Positions 44,414-51,413 of a stretch of 64,000 bases of DNA are shown piece by piece. The position numbers and the translations under genes were made by a program. Positions within the stretch are counted from its first letter, which is position 1, and each line of letters begins with the position of its first letter. This DNA comes from Mesobacterium pallidum (lineage in GTDB: Bacteria > Pseudomonadota > Alphaproteobacteria > Rhodobacterales > Rhodobacteraceae): positions 62,001 to 126,000 of the forward strand of contig NZ_JAIMID010000016.1 in NCBI RefSeq assembly GCF_019966535.1, read 5' to 3'. Under the pieces are notes generated by a model, which saw nothing but the letters and a program-made list of their open reading frames with translations, did not search any database and was not told where the DNA came from.

Positions 44414-45729
44414 TCGGCAGCGTCCTTCGTGTCGCGCCCGGCATCGCGGGCCAGTTCGTCGTTGAGGTCGTCAATGTCTCGGCCGCGCCCGGCCACGACT
44501 TCCTCGCGGCTTTTCAGGCCCGCCTCGATCGCGCGGGCGTCGGCTTCGACTTCGTTCTTCGGGTCCACCCATTGCCAGCCGGGCGGGACGAAGCGGACGG
44601 CTTGGAAGTCGTTGCCGCCCTCGATCTCGCCCGCCAGCGCGCGCAGCTCGATCCAGCGCCGCCAGAGCGGGCGTAGAAGTTGGCCCTCGATCAGGTGGCG
44701 TTGCAGCATTTCGGCGCGGCGGCGGAAGTCCAGCAGGCCCACACGGGCGGAGCTGTAATTGGTCTGGGTCAGGTCGCCGGTCAGTGCCTCGAAGGTCAGC
44801 CCGACACCGGCGGCAATCTCGCGATCCTGCGCGCGCAGGAAGTCCACCGCTTGCGCCAGCCCCTGGCCGGGGTTGGAAAAGGTCACGTCCGCGCCGGGCG
44901 GCAGGATGCGCATGGCGCCGGGTTCCAGTGATACGTTCAAGGCAGAACCGTTCAATTCGCCGTCGAAGCCCCCAAGGGAGGCGTCATGGTCACGGATGAA
45001 GCCGGTCATCATGCTGGCGACCTTGGTCTGCATCAGCAGCGCGTCGGAGGCGTCGTCGCGGTCGCGCAGTTTCAACAGGACCGGGGCCAGCCACGACAGG
45101 CCGCGCACCTGGCCGGGAAAGAGCGGGTCGAAGATGTGCAGCACGTCGCGGGCCGGGATGCGGACGGCGGCGCTGTAGGTGGTGAAGGGGGTGCCGGGGG
45201 CCTCGGGCAGGATGTGATAGGCGGTCACTTCGTCGTCGGCGTCGAATTCGACACCGGCCACGATGCGGCCCCCGTCGCCCAGGTCGCGGTGAATTGTGGC
45301 GTCCACCTGTTCGGCGGGCAATTGTTTCAACCGGATCTCGCCCGCGCGGGTGATCTGGATGCGCAGGAAGGCTTCGCCGTCGCGCACCAAGGCGCGGATA
45401 ACCGTGGGCAGCAACGGCGACACCAGCGCCTCGAATGCGGTGTTCAGGTCGCGGGCGGTCGCCTGGTCAGGATGCTTTGAGCGAACCTGCCACCCCCCGC
45501 CTGCCAGCGCAGAGACATAGGTCTCGATGATGCGATTGCCATAAGGGGTGTTGATGTAGGCGGCAGAGGCTCGGAGCTGGGCTGTACCTCGGGCGGCCAG
45601 CGTGGACACCTGCGGCGCGGCAAGGGTCGAAGCGCCTTCCCAGCGGCGGCCCCCTCCTGCGGCCTCGATGCCGGAGCGCTTGCGGAAGGGCGCGGCGATG
45701 CGGGTGAAGATGCCGAAGGGGAAGCTCAT
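44410..45729 (-). CDS. phage portal protein, lambda family
   Basis: A 439-residue portal that forms the dodecameric DNA entry ring of the head. Key segments are AAYINTPYGNRIIETYVSAL near the start, VRDGEAFLRIQITRAGEIRL in the wing, and AAGVGLTFEALTGDLTQTNY followed by SSARVGLLDFRRR. That last segment is the family hallmark before the C-terminal crown. It ends with overlap into the protease-capsid gene. Its N-terminal 25 residues are partly duplicated in the small gene immediately upstream. Confidence 0.92.
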   Translation of the reverse strand: MSFPFGIFTRIAAPFRKRSGIEAAGGGRRWEGASTLAAPQVSTLAARGTAQLRASAAYINTPYGNRIIETYVSALAGGGWQVRSKHPDQATARDLNTAFEALVSPLLPTVIRALVRDGEAFLRIQITRAGEIRLKQLPAEQVDATIHRDLGDGGRIVAGVEFDADDEVTAYHILPEAPGTPFTTYSAAVRIPARDVLHIFDPLFPGQVRGLSWLAPVLLKLRDRDDASDALLMQTKVASMMTGFIRDHDASLGGFDGELNGSALNVSLEPGAMRILPPGADVTFSNPGQGLAQAVDFLRAQDREIAAGVGLTFEALTGDLTQTNYSSARVGLLDFRRRAEMLQRHLIEGQLLRPLWRRWIELRALAGEIEGGNDFQAVRFVPPGWQWVDPKNEVEADARAIEAGLKSREEVVAGRGRDIDDLNDELARDAGRDTKDAAE

Positions 45730-45899
45730 GTGTCAGGGTCCAAAGGAAGGGGGATTACCGAGCTGTAATTTTGCGGCGCTGAGAGTGAGCGCGAACCCTC
45801 CCAGCGCCGCCCGCCGCCTGCGGCTTCGATGCCCGAGCGGCGGAAAAAGCGCGACACCTGGCTGGGGAATGCGCGCTTTATGCGGTTGCGAACGGTCAT
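45726..45899 (-). CDS. short protein duplicating the portal N-terminus
   Basis: A 57-residue reading frame. Residues about 20-35 (RRSGIEAAGGGRRWEG) repeat the portal protein's own KRSGIEAAGGGRRWEG, and both continue with a similar S-L-A/S-A-P-Q stretch. After that the sequence diverges and stops. It is coupled by 4-bp overlaps to genes on both sides. Most likely it is the stub of a portal gene left when the cargo segment recombined in, though it may still be translated. Confidence 0.6.
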   Translation of the reverse strand: MTVRNRIKRAFPSQVSRFFRRSGIEAAGGGRRWEGSRSLSAPQNYSSVIPLPLDPDT

Positions 45900-46411
45900 G
45901 CCGTCCAAGTCACAGTCATGCCGAGCTTTTGGGCTTCGCGTTCGACTTCTCGCGCGGCGTTGGAGATGTTCACCATGACGACCCGTGCCAGTTTGACCGG
46001 TTCGCCGAGTGCGTCGTCATCCATGCCGGGCTCCAATTGATCAGCGATCTCGCGAAGCGTGCCCGAGAGGTGCCAATATCCGCCGATCTCGCTGTCGAAG
46101 GCCGCTTGCGCCCCCCAGATTTCGACCGTGGGGTCTGCAATCCGGTCGAATGTGCTGAGAAGTACGTTGCCTGCGGCGAAGCCTGCGTTCTCGCTGGAAA
46201 GACCGCCATTCATCATCAGGTCGTCCACCAACCGAAGATACAAAGCGTCCTGCCAAGCGTACTTGCGGCTCTTGGCTGTCGCAGCCTCGACGGTTTCGGG
46301 AAGCCCTTGCTTGTAGTCTTCCCAGAGGCGCAGGTGGCCGCGCCGCTTGAGAGACATGAAGCGCGCCTCTTTCATCCCGCCAACGATCAAGAATTCAGTT
46401 CTGGTCAACAT
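45896..46411 (-). CDS. hypothetical protein, possible MerR/HTH-like regulator
   Basis: A 171-residue protein. The N-terminal part (MLTRTEFLIVGGMKEARFMS, then LKRRGHLRLWED) and the segment KYAWQDALYLRLVDDLMMNG followed by GLSSENAGF look like DNA-binding helices seen in MerR-like phage regulators. The rest is mixed alpha/beta. I place the start at ATG 46411 with AGGAA 6 nt upstream. Directly upstream is a perfect 13-bp palindrome overlapping a sigma70-like promoter, which suggests autoregulation. Its AT content is higher than that of the head genes. Confidence 0.6.
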   Translation of the reverse strand: MLTRTEFLIVGGMKEARFMSLKRRGHLRLWEDYKQGLPETVEAATAKSRKYAWQDALYLRLVDDLMMNGGLSSENAGFAAGNVLLSTFDRIADPTVEIWGAQAAFDSEIGGYWHLSGTLREIADQLEPGMDDDALGEPVKLARVVMVNISNAAREVEREAQKLGMTVTWTA

Positions 46412-46423
46412 TGAGCATTCCTG

Positions 46424-46467
46424 TGTCAAGTTGACAGAATATTGCGCGCACCGCGATCCTGTGTCAA
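46424..46467 (-). promoter_or_regulatory. promoter and palindromic operator of the 171-residue regulator gene
   Basis: On the minus strand a -35 TTGACA (46462-46467) is 17-18 bp from an AATATT/CAATAT -10 region (46438-46444). The perfect palindrome TGTCAAGTTGACA (46424-46436) falls at the expected start of transcription, 12 bp before the ATG. The -35 itself sits in a related half-repeat (TGTGTCAACCTGA), so a repressor could bind both. Confidence 0.6.
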
Positions 46468-46498
46468 CCTGAAATATGATGGCATTAATCGTCGTTGG

Positions 46499-46711
46499 CT
46501 AGTCCAGCCGCACCACCAACGCCTCGATTTCCTCGCGCGCCATGCTGATGATCCCGACAAGCCCGACGGCGGGGTGGTTCTCGTCCATCGCCTCGGCGCA
46601 ATGGTTCACCATGCAGTCGGCCGCGCGGATCAGCGATTCCACGCGGCAGGCATGGGCGAACACCGATCCGGGGCCGTACTTGTCTTGCAGGGGGTCGGCT
46701 GGCGCGCTCAT
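46499..46711 (-). CDS. small element-encoded hypothetical protein
   Basis: A 70-residue mostly helical protein (SVFAHACRVESLIRAADCMV ... ISMAREEIEALVVRLD). It is coupled by ATGA overlap to the gene upstream, forming a two-gene unit in the cargo pocket between terminase and portal. There is no signal peptide, membrane helix or recognised domain. Confidence 0.6.
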   Translation of the reverse strand: MSAPADPLQDKYGPGSVFAHACRVESLIRAADCMVNHCAEAMDENHPAVGLVGIISMAREEIEALVVRLD

Positions 46712-46944
46712 TGGCCTGCCTCCTTCTTGTCCTGGGCGTCAGCCATCTTTTCGAGGCTGTCGGCCAGGTCTTTCGCAATCGACTTGAACGCGATGCAGAT
46801 CGGCGTGATCGGTTGGCGGCTTGGCCACACGTCTTGAATCGCGTCCAGCAACTCAAATGCTTCCAGCAGGTGCAACGCATTGATGTGCATCATTCTGAGG
46901 TCAGGCAAAGCGGGGCCGTTCCCGCAGGCGGGGTCTTTGGTCAT
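46708..46944 (-). CDS. small element-encoded hypothetical protein
   Basis: A 78-residue helical protein, MTKDPACGNGPALPDLRMMH then INALHLLEAFELLDAIQDVW, with a charged tail rich in Lys/Asp/Glu. The ATG at 46944 follows AGGAG by 9 nt. Its upstream region is shared with the divergent XRE regulator and carries that regulator's two putative operators, so the two units are probably controlled together. The function is unknown. Confidence 0.6.
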   Translation of the reverse strand: MTKDPACGNGPALPDLRMMHINALHLLEAFELLDAIQDVWPSRQPITPICIAFKSIAKDLADSLEKMADAQDKKEAGQ

Positions 46945-46968
46945 TGTCAGGGTCTCCTGATGTGGTAT

Positions 46969-47009
46969 TGTTCCAAAACAGAACATAAGGAATGTTCTAA
47001 ATTGGAACA
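46969..47009. promoter_or_regulatory. paired 17-bp operators (TGTTC-N7-GAACA) at the divergent XRE promoter
   Basis: TGTTCCAAAACAGAACA (46969-46985) and TGTTCTAAATTGGAACA (46993-47009) are each palindromic, 24 bp apart centre to centre, and together form a larger dyad. They lie between the 78-residue minus-strand gene and the XRE gene. This is the arrangement expected for a lambdoid-like repressor. Confidence 0.78.
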
Positions 47010-47244
47010 AGAGAAAATCTTGGGTGCACAAATTCGCGCTGCGCGAGGGCTGTGTGGAATGTCTCAGTCGGCCCTAGCTGCTGCGGCTGGCGTGTCGTCA
47101 ATGACGGTGAAGAGAGCTGAGGGTTCTGGCAGTCCCTTCCCAGCGCCCAAGGCGATTGAGGCAATCTGCGCAGCGCTGGAAGGTGCCGGGGTTGAGTTCA
47201 TCGCAGAGAACGGCGGCGGGGCAGGTGTGAGGTTGAGGAAATGA
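47002..47244 (+). CDS. XRE/Cro-CI-type HTH repressor of the element
   Basis: About 80 residues with a classic HTH_3 core: GAQIRAARGLCGMSQSALAA followed by AAGVSSMTVKRAEGSGSPFP. The tail IEAICAALEGAGVEFIAENG is the short C-terminal pattern of small transcriptional regulators that lack a peptidase domain. No ATG fits well; TTG at 47002 or 47020 are the likeliest starts, and the frame is open further upstream. It is on the opposite strand from the head genes, overlaps the operators, and is coupled by ATGA to the next gene. It is probably the lysogeny-type repressor. Confidence 0.75.
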   Translation: MEQEKILGAQIRAARGLCGMSQSALAAAAGVSSMTVKRAEGSGSPFPAPKAIEAICAALEGAGVEFIAENGGGAGVRLRK

Positions 47245-47465
47245 AGAAAGCCGATGCTGAGAAGGTCATTCGGAGTCTCGTGCACGACTGGGCTGCTGAG
47301 ACGGGGTTTATGAATAACGGCGATCAAGAACCAAGCTTCTATGACTTCTGGTCTTGGCTCGAGGCACGTGCGCCACAGGCCAAGGACTTTCGATCTGTAG
47401 GCGGTGCCGACTACATTGCAGAAATGTGGTTTGACGAAGAGCTGGGCCAGTTGTGGCGTAGGTGA
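47241..47465 (+). CDS. small protein coupled to the XRE repressor
   Basis: A 74-residue acidic protein, MKKADAEKVIRSLVHDWAAE followed by TGFMNNGDQEPSFYDFWSWL, ending in a basic WRR. It overlaps the repressor gene by ATGA and is convergent with the large terminase gene. Base composition is more AT-rich than the flanking head genes. The size and coupling to an XRE regulator allow an antirepressor, toxin or partner role, but no family is recognised. Confidence 0.6.
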   Translation: MKKADAEKVIRSLVHDWAAETGFMNNGDQEPSFYDFWSWLEARAPQAKDFRSVGGADYIAEMWFDEELGQLWRR

Positions 47466-47577
47466 AACGCGCCGGGCAGTCTGTCTCTGCCGCGCGCTCT
47501 CTGGCTTTGCCCACTCACCGAATAACGGGAACACTTCGCGCATCTTGCGGCCCGCGCGGGTGTGTTCTCCCCTGTCT

Positions 47578-49356
47578 TCATCGCTTCATCCAGCTCGATT
47601 GCAGCACCGGGGCCGCCGGGCGCGCCAGCGGCGCAGCCTGGGCCAGCTCCTGCCGCCGCTGGTCCCAATTCGGGTTGAGGATCTGCCGGGCCGCGAAGGC
47701 ATAGACGACACAATCCAGCGCCTCGGCCCGGCGCCCTGGGATACGCTCGAAGCTGCGGACAGGCTGGCCCCGGCGGTAGCGCATGACGGCGCGTTCGCTG
47801 GCGACCTGTTCATGCCAGACGCGCGGCAGTTCGGCCGACAGGCGGATGGATGCGCCGCGCGACAGGCGGGCGAAGATCAGCGTCTTGAGCGTGTCCACGC
47901 CCACGATCCAGAGCCGCGCGCCGGTCTTGGTCTTCGATCCCGCCCGTTCGATCATCGGCCGGTTGCCCGGCGCGCCCTTGATCGCCAGCACCTTGCGCCT
48001 GGTGCGCGGCTGGCAGAAGGCGGTGACGCGGTGCATGGTCGTGCCGTCGCCCGCGTCCACGGCCGCCGCGTCGATCCCGATGCGCCCGCCCAGCTCGTGC
48101 CGGAAGGTCTGTTTCAGCAGCGTGTCGAGGTCCGTCCAGGTGCCTTCGTCGTCCCACTGGCCCCATATCACGCGATGCCCAAGAACATGGGCCGTGCCGT
48201 CTTCGGACCAGCCCAGAAAGGTCAGTTCCAGCCGGTCGTGTTGCACGTCGCAGCCCACGGTGAGCGCCAGCACCTCGGCAGGCACCAGCTCGAGGCCGAA
48301 GGCTTCGCCGCGTTCCGACAAGGCTTCGTCGTCCAGCTCGTCACCTTCGCCGCGCCAGCCTTGGCCCAGGATCGTGTTGACGAAGGTTTGCAGCGTGGTC
48401 GGGTCGTCCTTGGCGCCGATGAATTCGGCCGCCAGCCGCGCCCAGGACGCATTGACGTGAAGCGACACCAGGGCATTGAGCCTGAAGCCCGCATGGCCCT
48501 TGATCTGGGGCCGCGTGGCGCGCCACTGGCCTGCCGCGACCATCGCAGGCTTGCGGGCCTCGGGGATCTCGTCGCGGCAATGGGGGCATTTCCAGCGGGC
48601 GGTTTCCGGCGCGTCGTCGTCCCAGACGATTTGATCCCACTGGATTTCCGCGAAGGCCCCGCAGCTCGGGCAGGGCACCTCGAAGATCCGGGCGTCGGAT
48701 TGCGCATAGGCGCGCAGGACGTGGCTGGTTTCCTCGTGCACCGGGGTGCTGCCGAGGACGATCTTGCGGTCGGGGAAAGACAGGGTGCGGCGTTCGGCCA
48801 GCAGGATCGGTGAGCCTTCGGCGGTCGCTTCCATGCCGTCCGCTTCGTCGATGAACAGGATTCGGACATTGTGTCGGCGCAGGTTGCGCGGGGCCTTGGC
48901 GGCGACGACTTTCAGCGATCCGCCGGGGAAGCGGCGCGACAGCAGCGTGTTGCGTTCGCCTTCCTCGCGGTCGTCGCCCAGGGCATCGGCCACGGTGCGG
49001 GACGCGGCGAAGATCGGTTCCACGTCGCTGACCATGTAATCGCGGCAATCGGCTTCGGCGGGCAGCAGGCAGAGGATGGGCGCAGGTTCGTTGGCGACGA
49101 AGGACGCAAGGGCAGAGGTCAGGAGGGTGGTGAAGCCCACGCGGACAGGTTTGACGAGGGTGACACGTTCGAGGTCGGGATCTCCGATGGCGTCGGCAAT
49201 CTCGCGCTGGAAGGGCCAGAGCTGCACGGGGCCGGGCTGGGCGCTGACGCCTTCGGGCAGTTGAACGTGGTCTTCGATCCAGTCCGACAGGCGCAAGCGC
49301 GGTGGCGGGATCAGGGCGCGACGGGCGCGGGCGGCCACCTGGTCAATCGTTGGCAT
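47578..49356 (-). CDS. phage terminase large subunit, gpA (lambda) family
   Basis: A 592-residue packaging motor/nuclease. The N-terminal ATPase has a Walker A-like KPVRVGFTTLLTSAL (near residue 60) and Walker B ILFIDEADGME. The nuclease half contains TVGCDVQHDRLELTFLGW, GIDAAAVDAGD and the closing LDCVVYAFAARQILNPNWDQ of GpA proteins. It cleaves concatemers at cos and pumps DNA through the portal. ATG 49356 gives MPTIDQVAARARRALIPPPR; the joiner gene upstream ends 14 bp inside it. Confidence 0.94.
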   Translation of the reverse strand: MPTIDQVAARARRALIPPPRLRLSDWIEDHVQLPEGVSAQPGPVQLWPFQREIADAIGDPDLERVTLVKPVRVGFTTLLTSALASFVANEPAPILCLLPAEADCRDYMVSDVEPIFAASRTVADALGDDREEGERNTLLSRRFPGGSLKVVAAKAPRNLRRHNVRILFIDEADGMEATAEGSPILLAERRTLSFPDRKIVLGSTPVHEETSHVLRAYAQSDARIFEVPCPSCGAFAEIQWDQIVWDDDAPETARWKCPHCRDEIPEARKPAMVAAGQWRATRPQIKGHAGFRLNALVSLHVNASWARLAAEFIGAKDDPTTLQTFVNTILGQGWRGEGDELDDEALSERGEAFGLELVPAEVLALTVGCDVQHDRLELTFLGWSEDGTAHVLGHRVIWGQWDDEGTWTDLDTLLKQTFRHELGGRIGIDAAAVDAGDGTTMHRVTAFCQPRTRRKVLAIKGAPGNRPMIERAGSKTKTGARLWIVGVDTLKTLIFARLSRGASIRLSAELPRVWHEQVASERAVMRYRRGQPVRSFERIPGRRAEALDCVVYAFAARQILNPNWDQRRQELAQAAPLARPAAPVLQSSWMKR

Positions 49357-49669
49357 TGCACGGGGCTTCGATGTGCCAGAACAGATGCCGTTGGTCACGC
49401 ATTGGAACGCCTTGGACTTGATAGGTCCTGCCGCCGTAAGTGATCAGGTCGCCCGAAGTCGGCTTGGCAATTGCGGACACCGCGATCAGGCATCGGAACG
49501 TTGCCGAAACGAAGGTGGTGGCCCCGAATTCTGTCTGTCGATCCTCGGCCAGAGGCACGATCCGAATGTCAACTGGTTGGCCGCCGTAGGGAACATAGGT
49601 GGCATCAACCGCAAGGGCGCTTTGCATCAGGTCCGAGGCGGCGGCGGAAAAGGGATCAGTCAGAGGCAT
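49343..49669 (-). CDS. FII-like head-tail joining protein
   Basis: A 108-residue beta-rich protein (ALAVDATYVPYGGQPVDIRI; GDLITYGGRTYQVQGVPMRD) with the pattern of lambda gpFII-type connectors, which seat the tail on the filled head. In lambda this gene lies after the capsid gene; here it is between the small and large terminase genes, overlapping both by 14 bp. The ATG at 49669 is preferred over an upstream TTG at 49675. Confidence 0.65.
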   Translation of the reverse strand: MPLTDPFSAAASDLMQSALAVDATYVPYGGQPVDIRIVPLAEDRQTEFGATTFVSATFRCLIAVSAIAKPTSGDLITYGGRTYQVQGVPMRDQRHLFWHIEAPCNAND

Positions 49670-50150
49670 TGCCAAGCTCCGTCAAGGCATCGCGCAAGGC
49701 GCGATCCAGCGTGTTGAAGGTATCGGGATCGGCGGCTGGCAGGTCCGCGCGCAGGCGGGACGGCACAGCGAGGATGCGGGCGCGGACCTGGCGCAGAAGA
49801 TCGGCCCAGGCGTGTTCGACTTCGGAGGCGTTCACCAGTTCGTCGCGCAGCTTGGCATTCTTGAGCGCCTGGGCGTCGGCTTGTTCCTTCGCCAGCCGGG
49901 CGCGTTCGGCGGTGAGCTGGGCGGCCTGGTCAGGTGTGCCCCATTGCGCCGCCACGCCGCGCAGGTGTTCGACGTAGTTCCGAACGGTGGCTTCGAGGTC
50001 GTAGGCGTCGTGTTTCAGGTGAACGGCAAGGCCGCGTTTCTTCAGGTCGGTGAGCGCGCCGGATGAAATGCCCAGAAGGGTGCACAGATCCTTGCCGCCG
50101 ATGATGTGCACGGCGGTTCCGTCCAGGGGAAGTTCAGAAAAAACGCGCAT
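49656..50150 (-). CDS. terminase small subunit, Nu1-like
   Basis: A 164-residue protein. The N-terminal winged-helix part is HIIGGKDLCTLLGISSGALT followed by DLKKRGLAV, as in Nu1-type cos-binding subunits. A long helical middle (QAAQLTAERARLAKEQADAQ, then ALKNAKLRDELV) and a C-terminal domain for the large subunit (RARILAVPSRLRADLP) follow. AAGGG stands 9 nt before the ATG. It is the first structural gene after the cos-like region and defines packaging specificity for this element. Confidence 0.88.
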   Translation of the reverse strand: MRVFSELPLDGTAVHIIGGKDLCTLLGISSGALTDLKKRGLAVHLKHDAYDLEATVRNYVEHLRGVAAQWGTPDQAAQLTAERARLAKEQADAQALKNAKLRDELVNASEVEHAWADLLRQVRARILAVPSRLRADLPAADPDTFNTLDRALRDALTELGNASD

Positions 50151-50162
50151 GATTTCTTACCC

Positions 50163-50336
50163 TTATGGAATTCTTTGCACAGGCTGAACCTCTGCGCTCT
50201 GCTGACCCGTATACGGTCCCGCCCGGAAGGACCCGTAGCGCCCGGCGTCGGCCCGAATGCTGAGAACGTGTCCGGTGAGTGCGGCGATGAGTTCTCCGAC
50301 CGGCTGCCATGTGTCTGTCTGTCGCTTCGTCTTCAT
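50163..50336 (-). CDS. possible small protein upstream of the small terminase
   Basis: A 57-residue frame, MKTKRQTDTWQPVGELIAAL followed by TGHVLSIRADAGRYGSFRAG, ending 12 bp before the small terminase start. It has a sensible amphipathic middle but only a weak ribosome site and a low-complexity end, so coding is uncertain. No family is recognised. Confidence 0.4.
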   Translation of the reverse strand: MKTKRQTDTWQPVGELIAALTGHVLSIRADAGRYGSFRAGPYTGQQSAEVQPVQRIP

Positions 50337-50672
50337 GTCTCTGTCTCTGCTCAATGGTGAGGTTCTGAGCGAAGGGCATAGGACGACTGCCCACGCTCGG
50401 AAGCGCGGCAGTCCCTATGCCCTCTGCGTGTCGTTCCTGCTCAACGGAGCCGGTCCTTCGCTTAGGGCCCATCCAGTCGCGCGCTCACGCTGGTCGGTTG
50501 GCTGCTGCTTGCGACACCTGAGCGCGGTGCCGGGGATCGGGCCTCAGCCTTTCGGACTGCCCTTTGCCTGTGATCCCGCCCATGGTAGGCTTGCCGAGTG
50601 TGGTGCCATCGTTGCTTACCCGAACCACCACTTCGGCCCTGCGTGAGATGGCGCGCAGGGTCGCCGCTTTCG
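50337..50672. other. non-coding, structured region upstream of terminase (cos/pac candidate)
   Basis: This is the only long gene-free stretch in the element. A three-tier perfect stem-loop spans 50374-50422: 9-bp arms GGGCATAGG/CCTATGCCC, then 7-bp GACTGCC/GGCAGTC, then CGCT-CGGA-AGCG. An overlapping pair AGCGAAGG/CCTTCGCT (50368-50375, 50455-50462) offers an alternative fold, and GACTGCCC recurs at 50555-50562. Lambda-type elements carry cos directly before the small terminase gene, so this is the expected place. A structured RNA is the alternative. Confidence 0.6.
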
Positions 50673-50903
50673 CTACCTCTCGATCAGTTCCAGCGTGTCG
50701 CCTGCCCCGGCGGCCAGGTCGGCCACCAGGCGGCGCATGATCCACGCTTGTTTCGGGGTCGGGCGCCATCCGGGGCGCTTGCCCTGGCGGGCAATGGATT
50801 TGGCAAAGCCCTGCACCCATTCGTCGCTGCCATCGGCCATCACGCGGCGCAGGACCGCAGGCCAGTGGCACGTCAGGATCTCGTCCAGTTCGTTCGCCGT
50901 CAT
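50673..50903 (-). CDS. small element-encoded conserved-type protein
   Basis: A 76-residue protein, MTANELDEILTCHWPAVLRR followed by VMADGSDEWVQGFAKSIARQ and a KRPGWRPTPKQAWIMRRLV tail. The tail looks like a short basic DNA-contacting helix pair. I recall similar short proteins in Rhodobacterales prophages, without known function. It is coupled by ATGA to the upstream 116-residue gene and is first to be transcribed ahead of the cos-like region. Confidence 0.68.
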   Translation of the reverse strand: MTANELDEILTCHWPAVLRRVMADGSDEWVQGFAKSIARQGKRPGWRPTPKQAWIMRRLVADLAAGAGDTLELIER

Positions 50904-51250
50904 GCCGCCAGCTCCAAAGTCCCGATGTGGCGGAAAAAGGCGGCTTGATCCTGCGGCGGCATCGCTTCGAAGGCGGCTAGAGCGTAGGCTTTCCGTTCCT
51001 CGGGGGTGGCCCATGCCGCCCAGGTGCGCGCGTCTTCCATCCCGCCCAGGAACGGTGGCAAAGGTTCGCCCGCGCCTTCGAGGACGGCAGCAGCGGTCGC
51101 CTTGGCCGTTTCATCGGGCAGGGACGACAGTGCGGCAAAGGAAAGCGCAACGCGCTCGGGCACAGTGAGCCGGGCGGACGTTGCCAGCGCAAAGCCGGTC
51201 CAGGCGCTCGATGTGTTCAGGGTGAGGCAGTAGCCCAACACGCGCGCCAT
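50900..51250 (-). CDS. element-encoded hypothetical protein (possibly longer at the N-terminus)
   Basis: A 116-residue helical, Ala-rich protein, MARVLGYCLTLNTSSAWTGF followed by ALATSARLTVPERVALSFAA. From about residue 60 the C-terminal part EPLPPFLGGMEDARTWAAWA followed by TPEERKAYALAAF is acidic. The frame stays open upstream of the ATG at 51250 with plausible sequence (KSNLARHIAPDHKR) but no start codon, so its original beginning may have been lost near the attachment site. It is the first gene at the right end of the element. Confidence 0.65.
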   Translation of the reverse strand: MARVLGYCLTLNTSSAWTGFALATSARLTVPERVALSFAALSSLPDETAKATAAAVLEGAGEPLPPFLGGMEDARTWAAWATPEERKAYALAAFEAMPPQDQAAFFRHIGTLELAA

Positions 51251-51306
51251 GCGCTTGTGATCGGGGGCGATGTGGCGGGCGAGGTTGGACTTGTGGCGTG
51301 CCGAGC

Positions 51307-51369
51307 TGTGTCCCGGTCCGCTCCGTAACCCATTGGCGCCTAATGGCGCTGATGATGGAGCTGTGTCCC
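51307..51369 (+). promoter_or_regulatory. two TGTGTCCC motifs at the right end (putative integrase arm sites)
   Basis: Copies at 51307-51314 and 51362-51369 match the pair at the left end. A near-palindrome (ATTGGCGCCTAAT) lies between them. They are 45-107 bp from attR, a spacing seen for arm sites of tyrosine integrases. Confidence 0.55.
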
Positions 51370-51413
51370 GCTCAGTGCTTTGATCTTGCTTCTGGAAGTC
51401 TTGAAGGGTGGTG

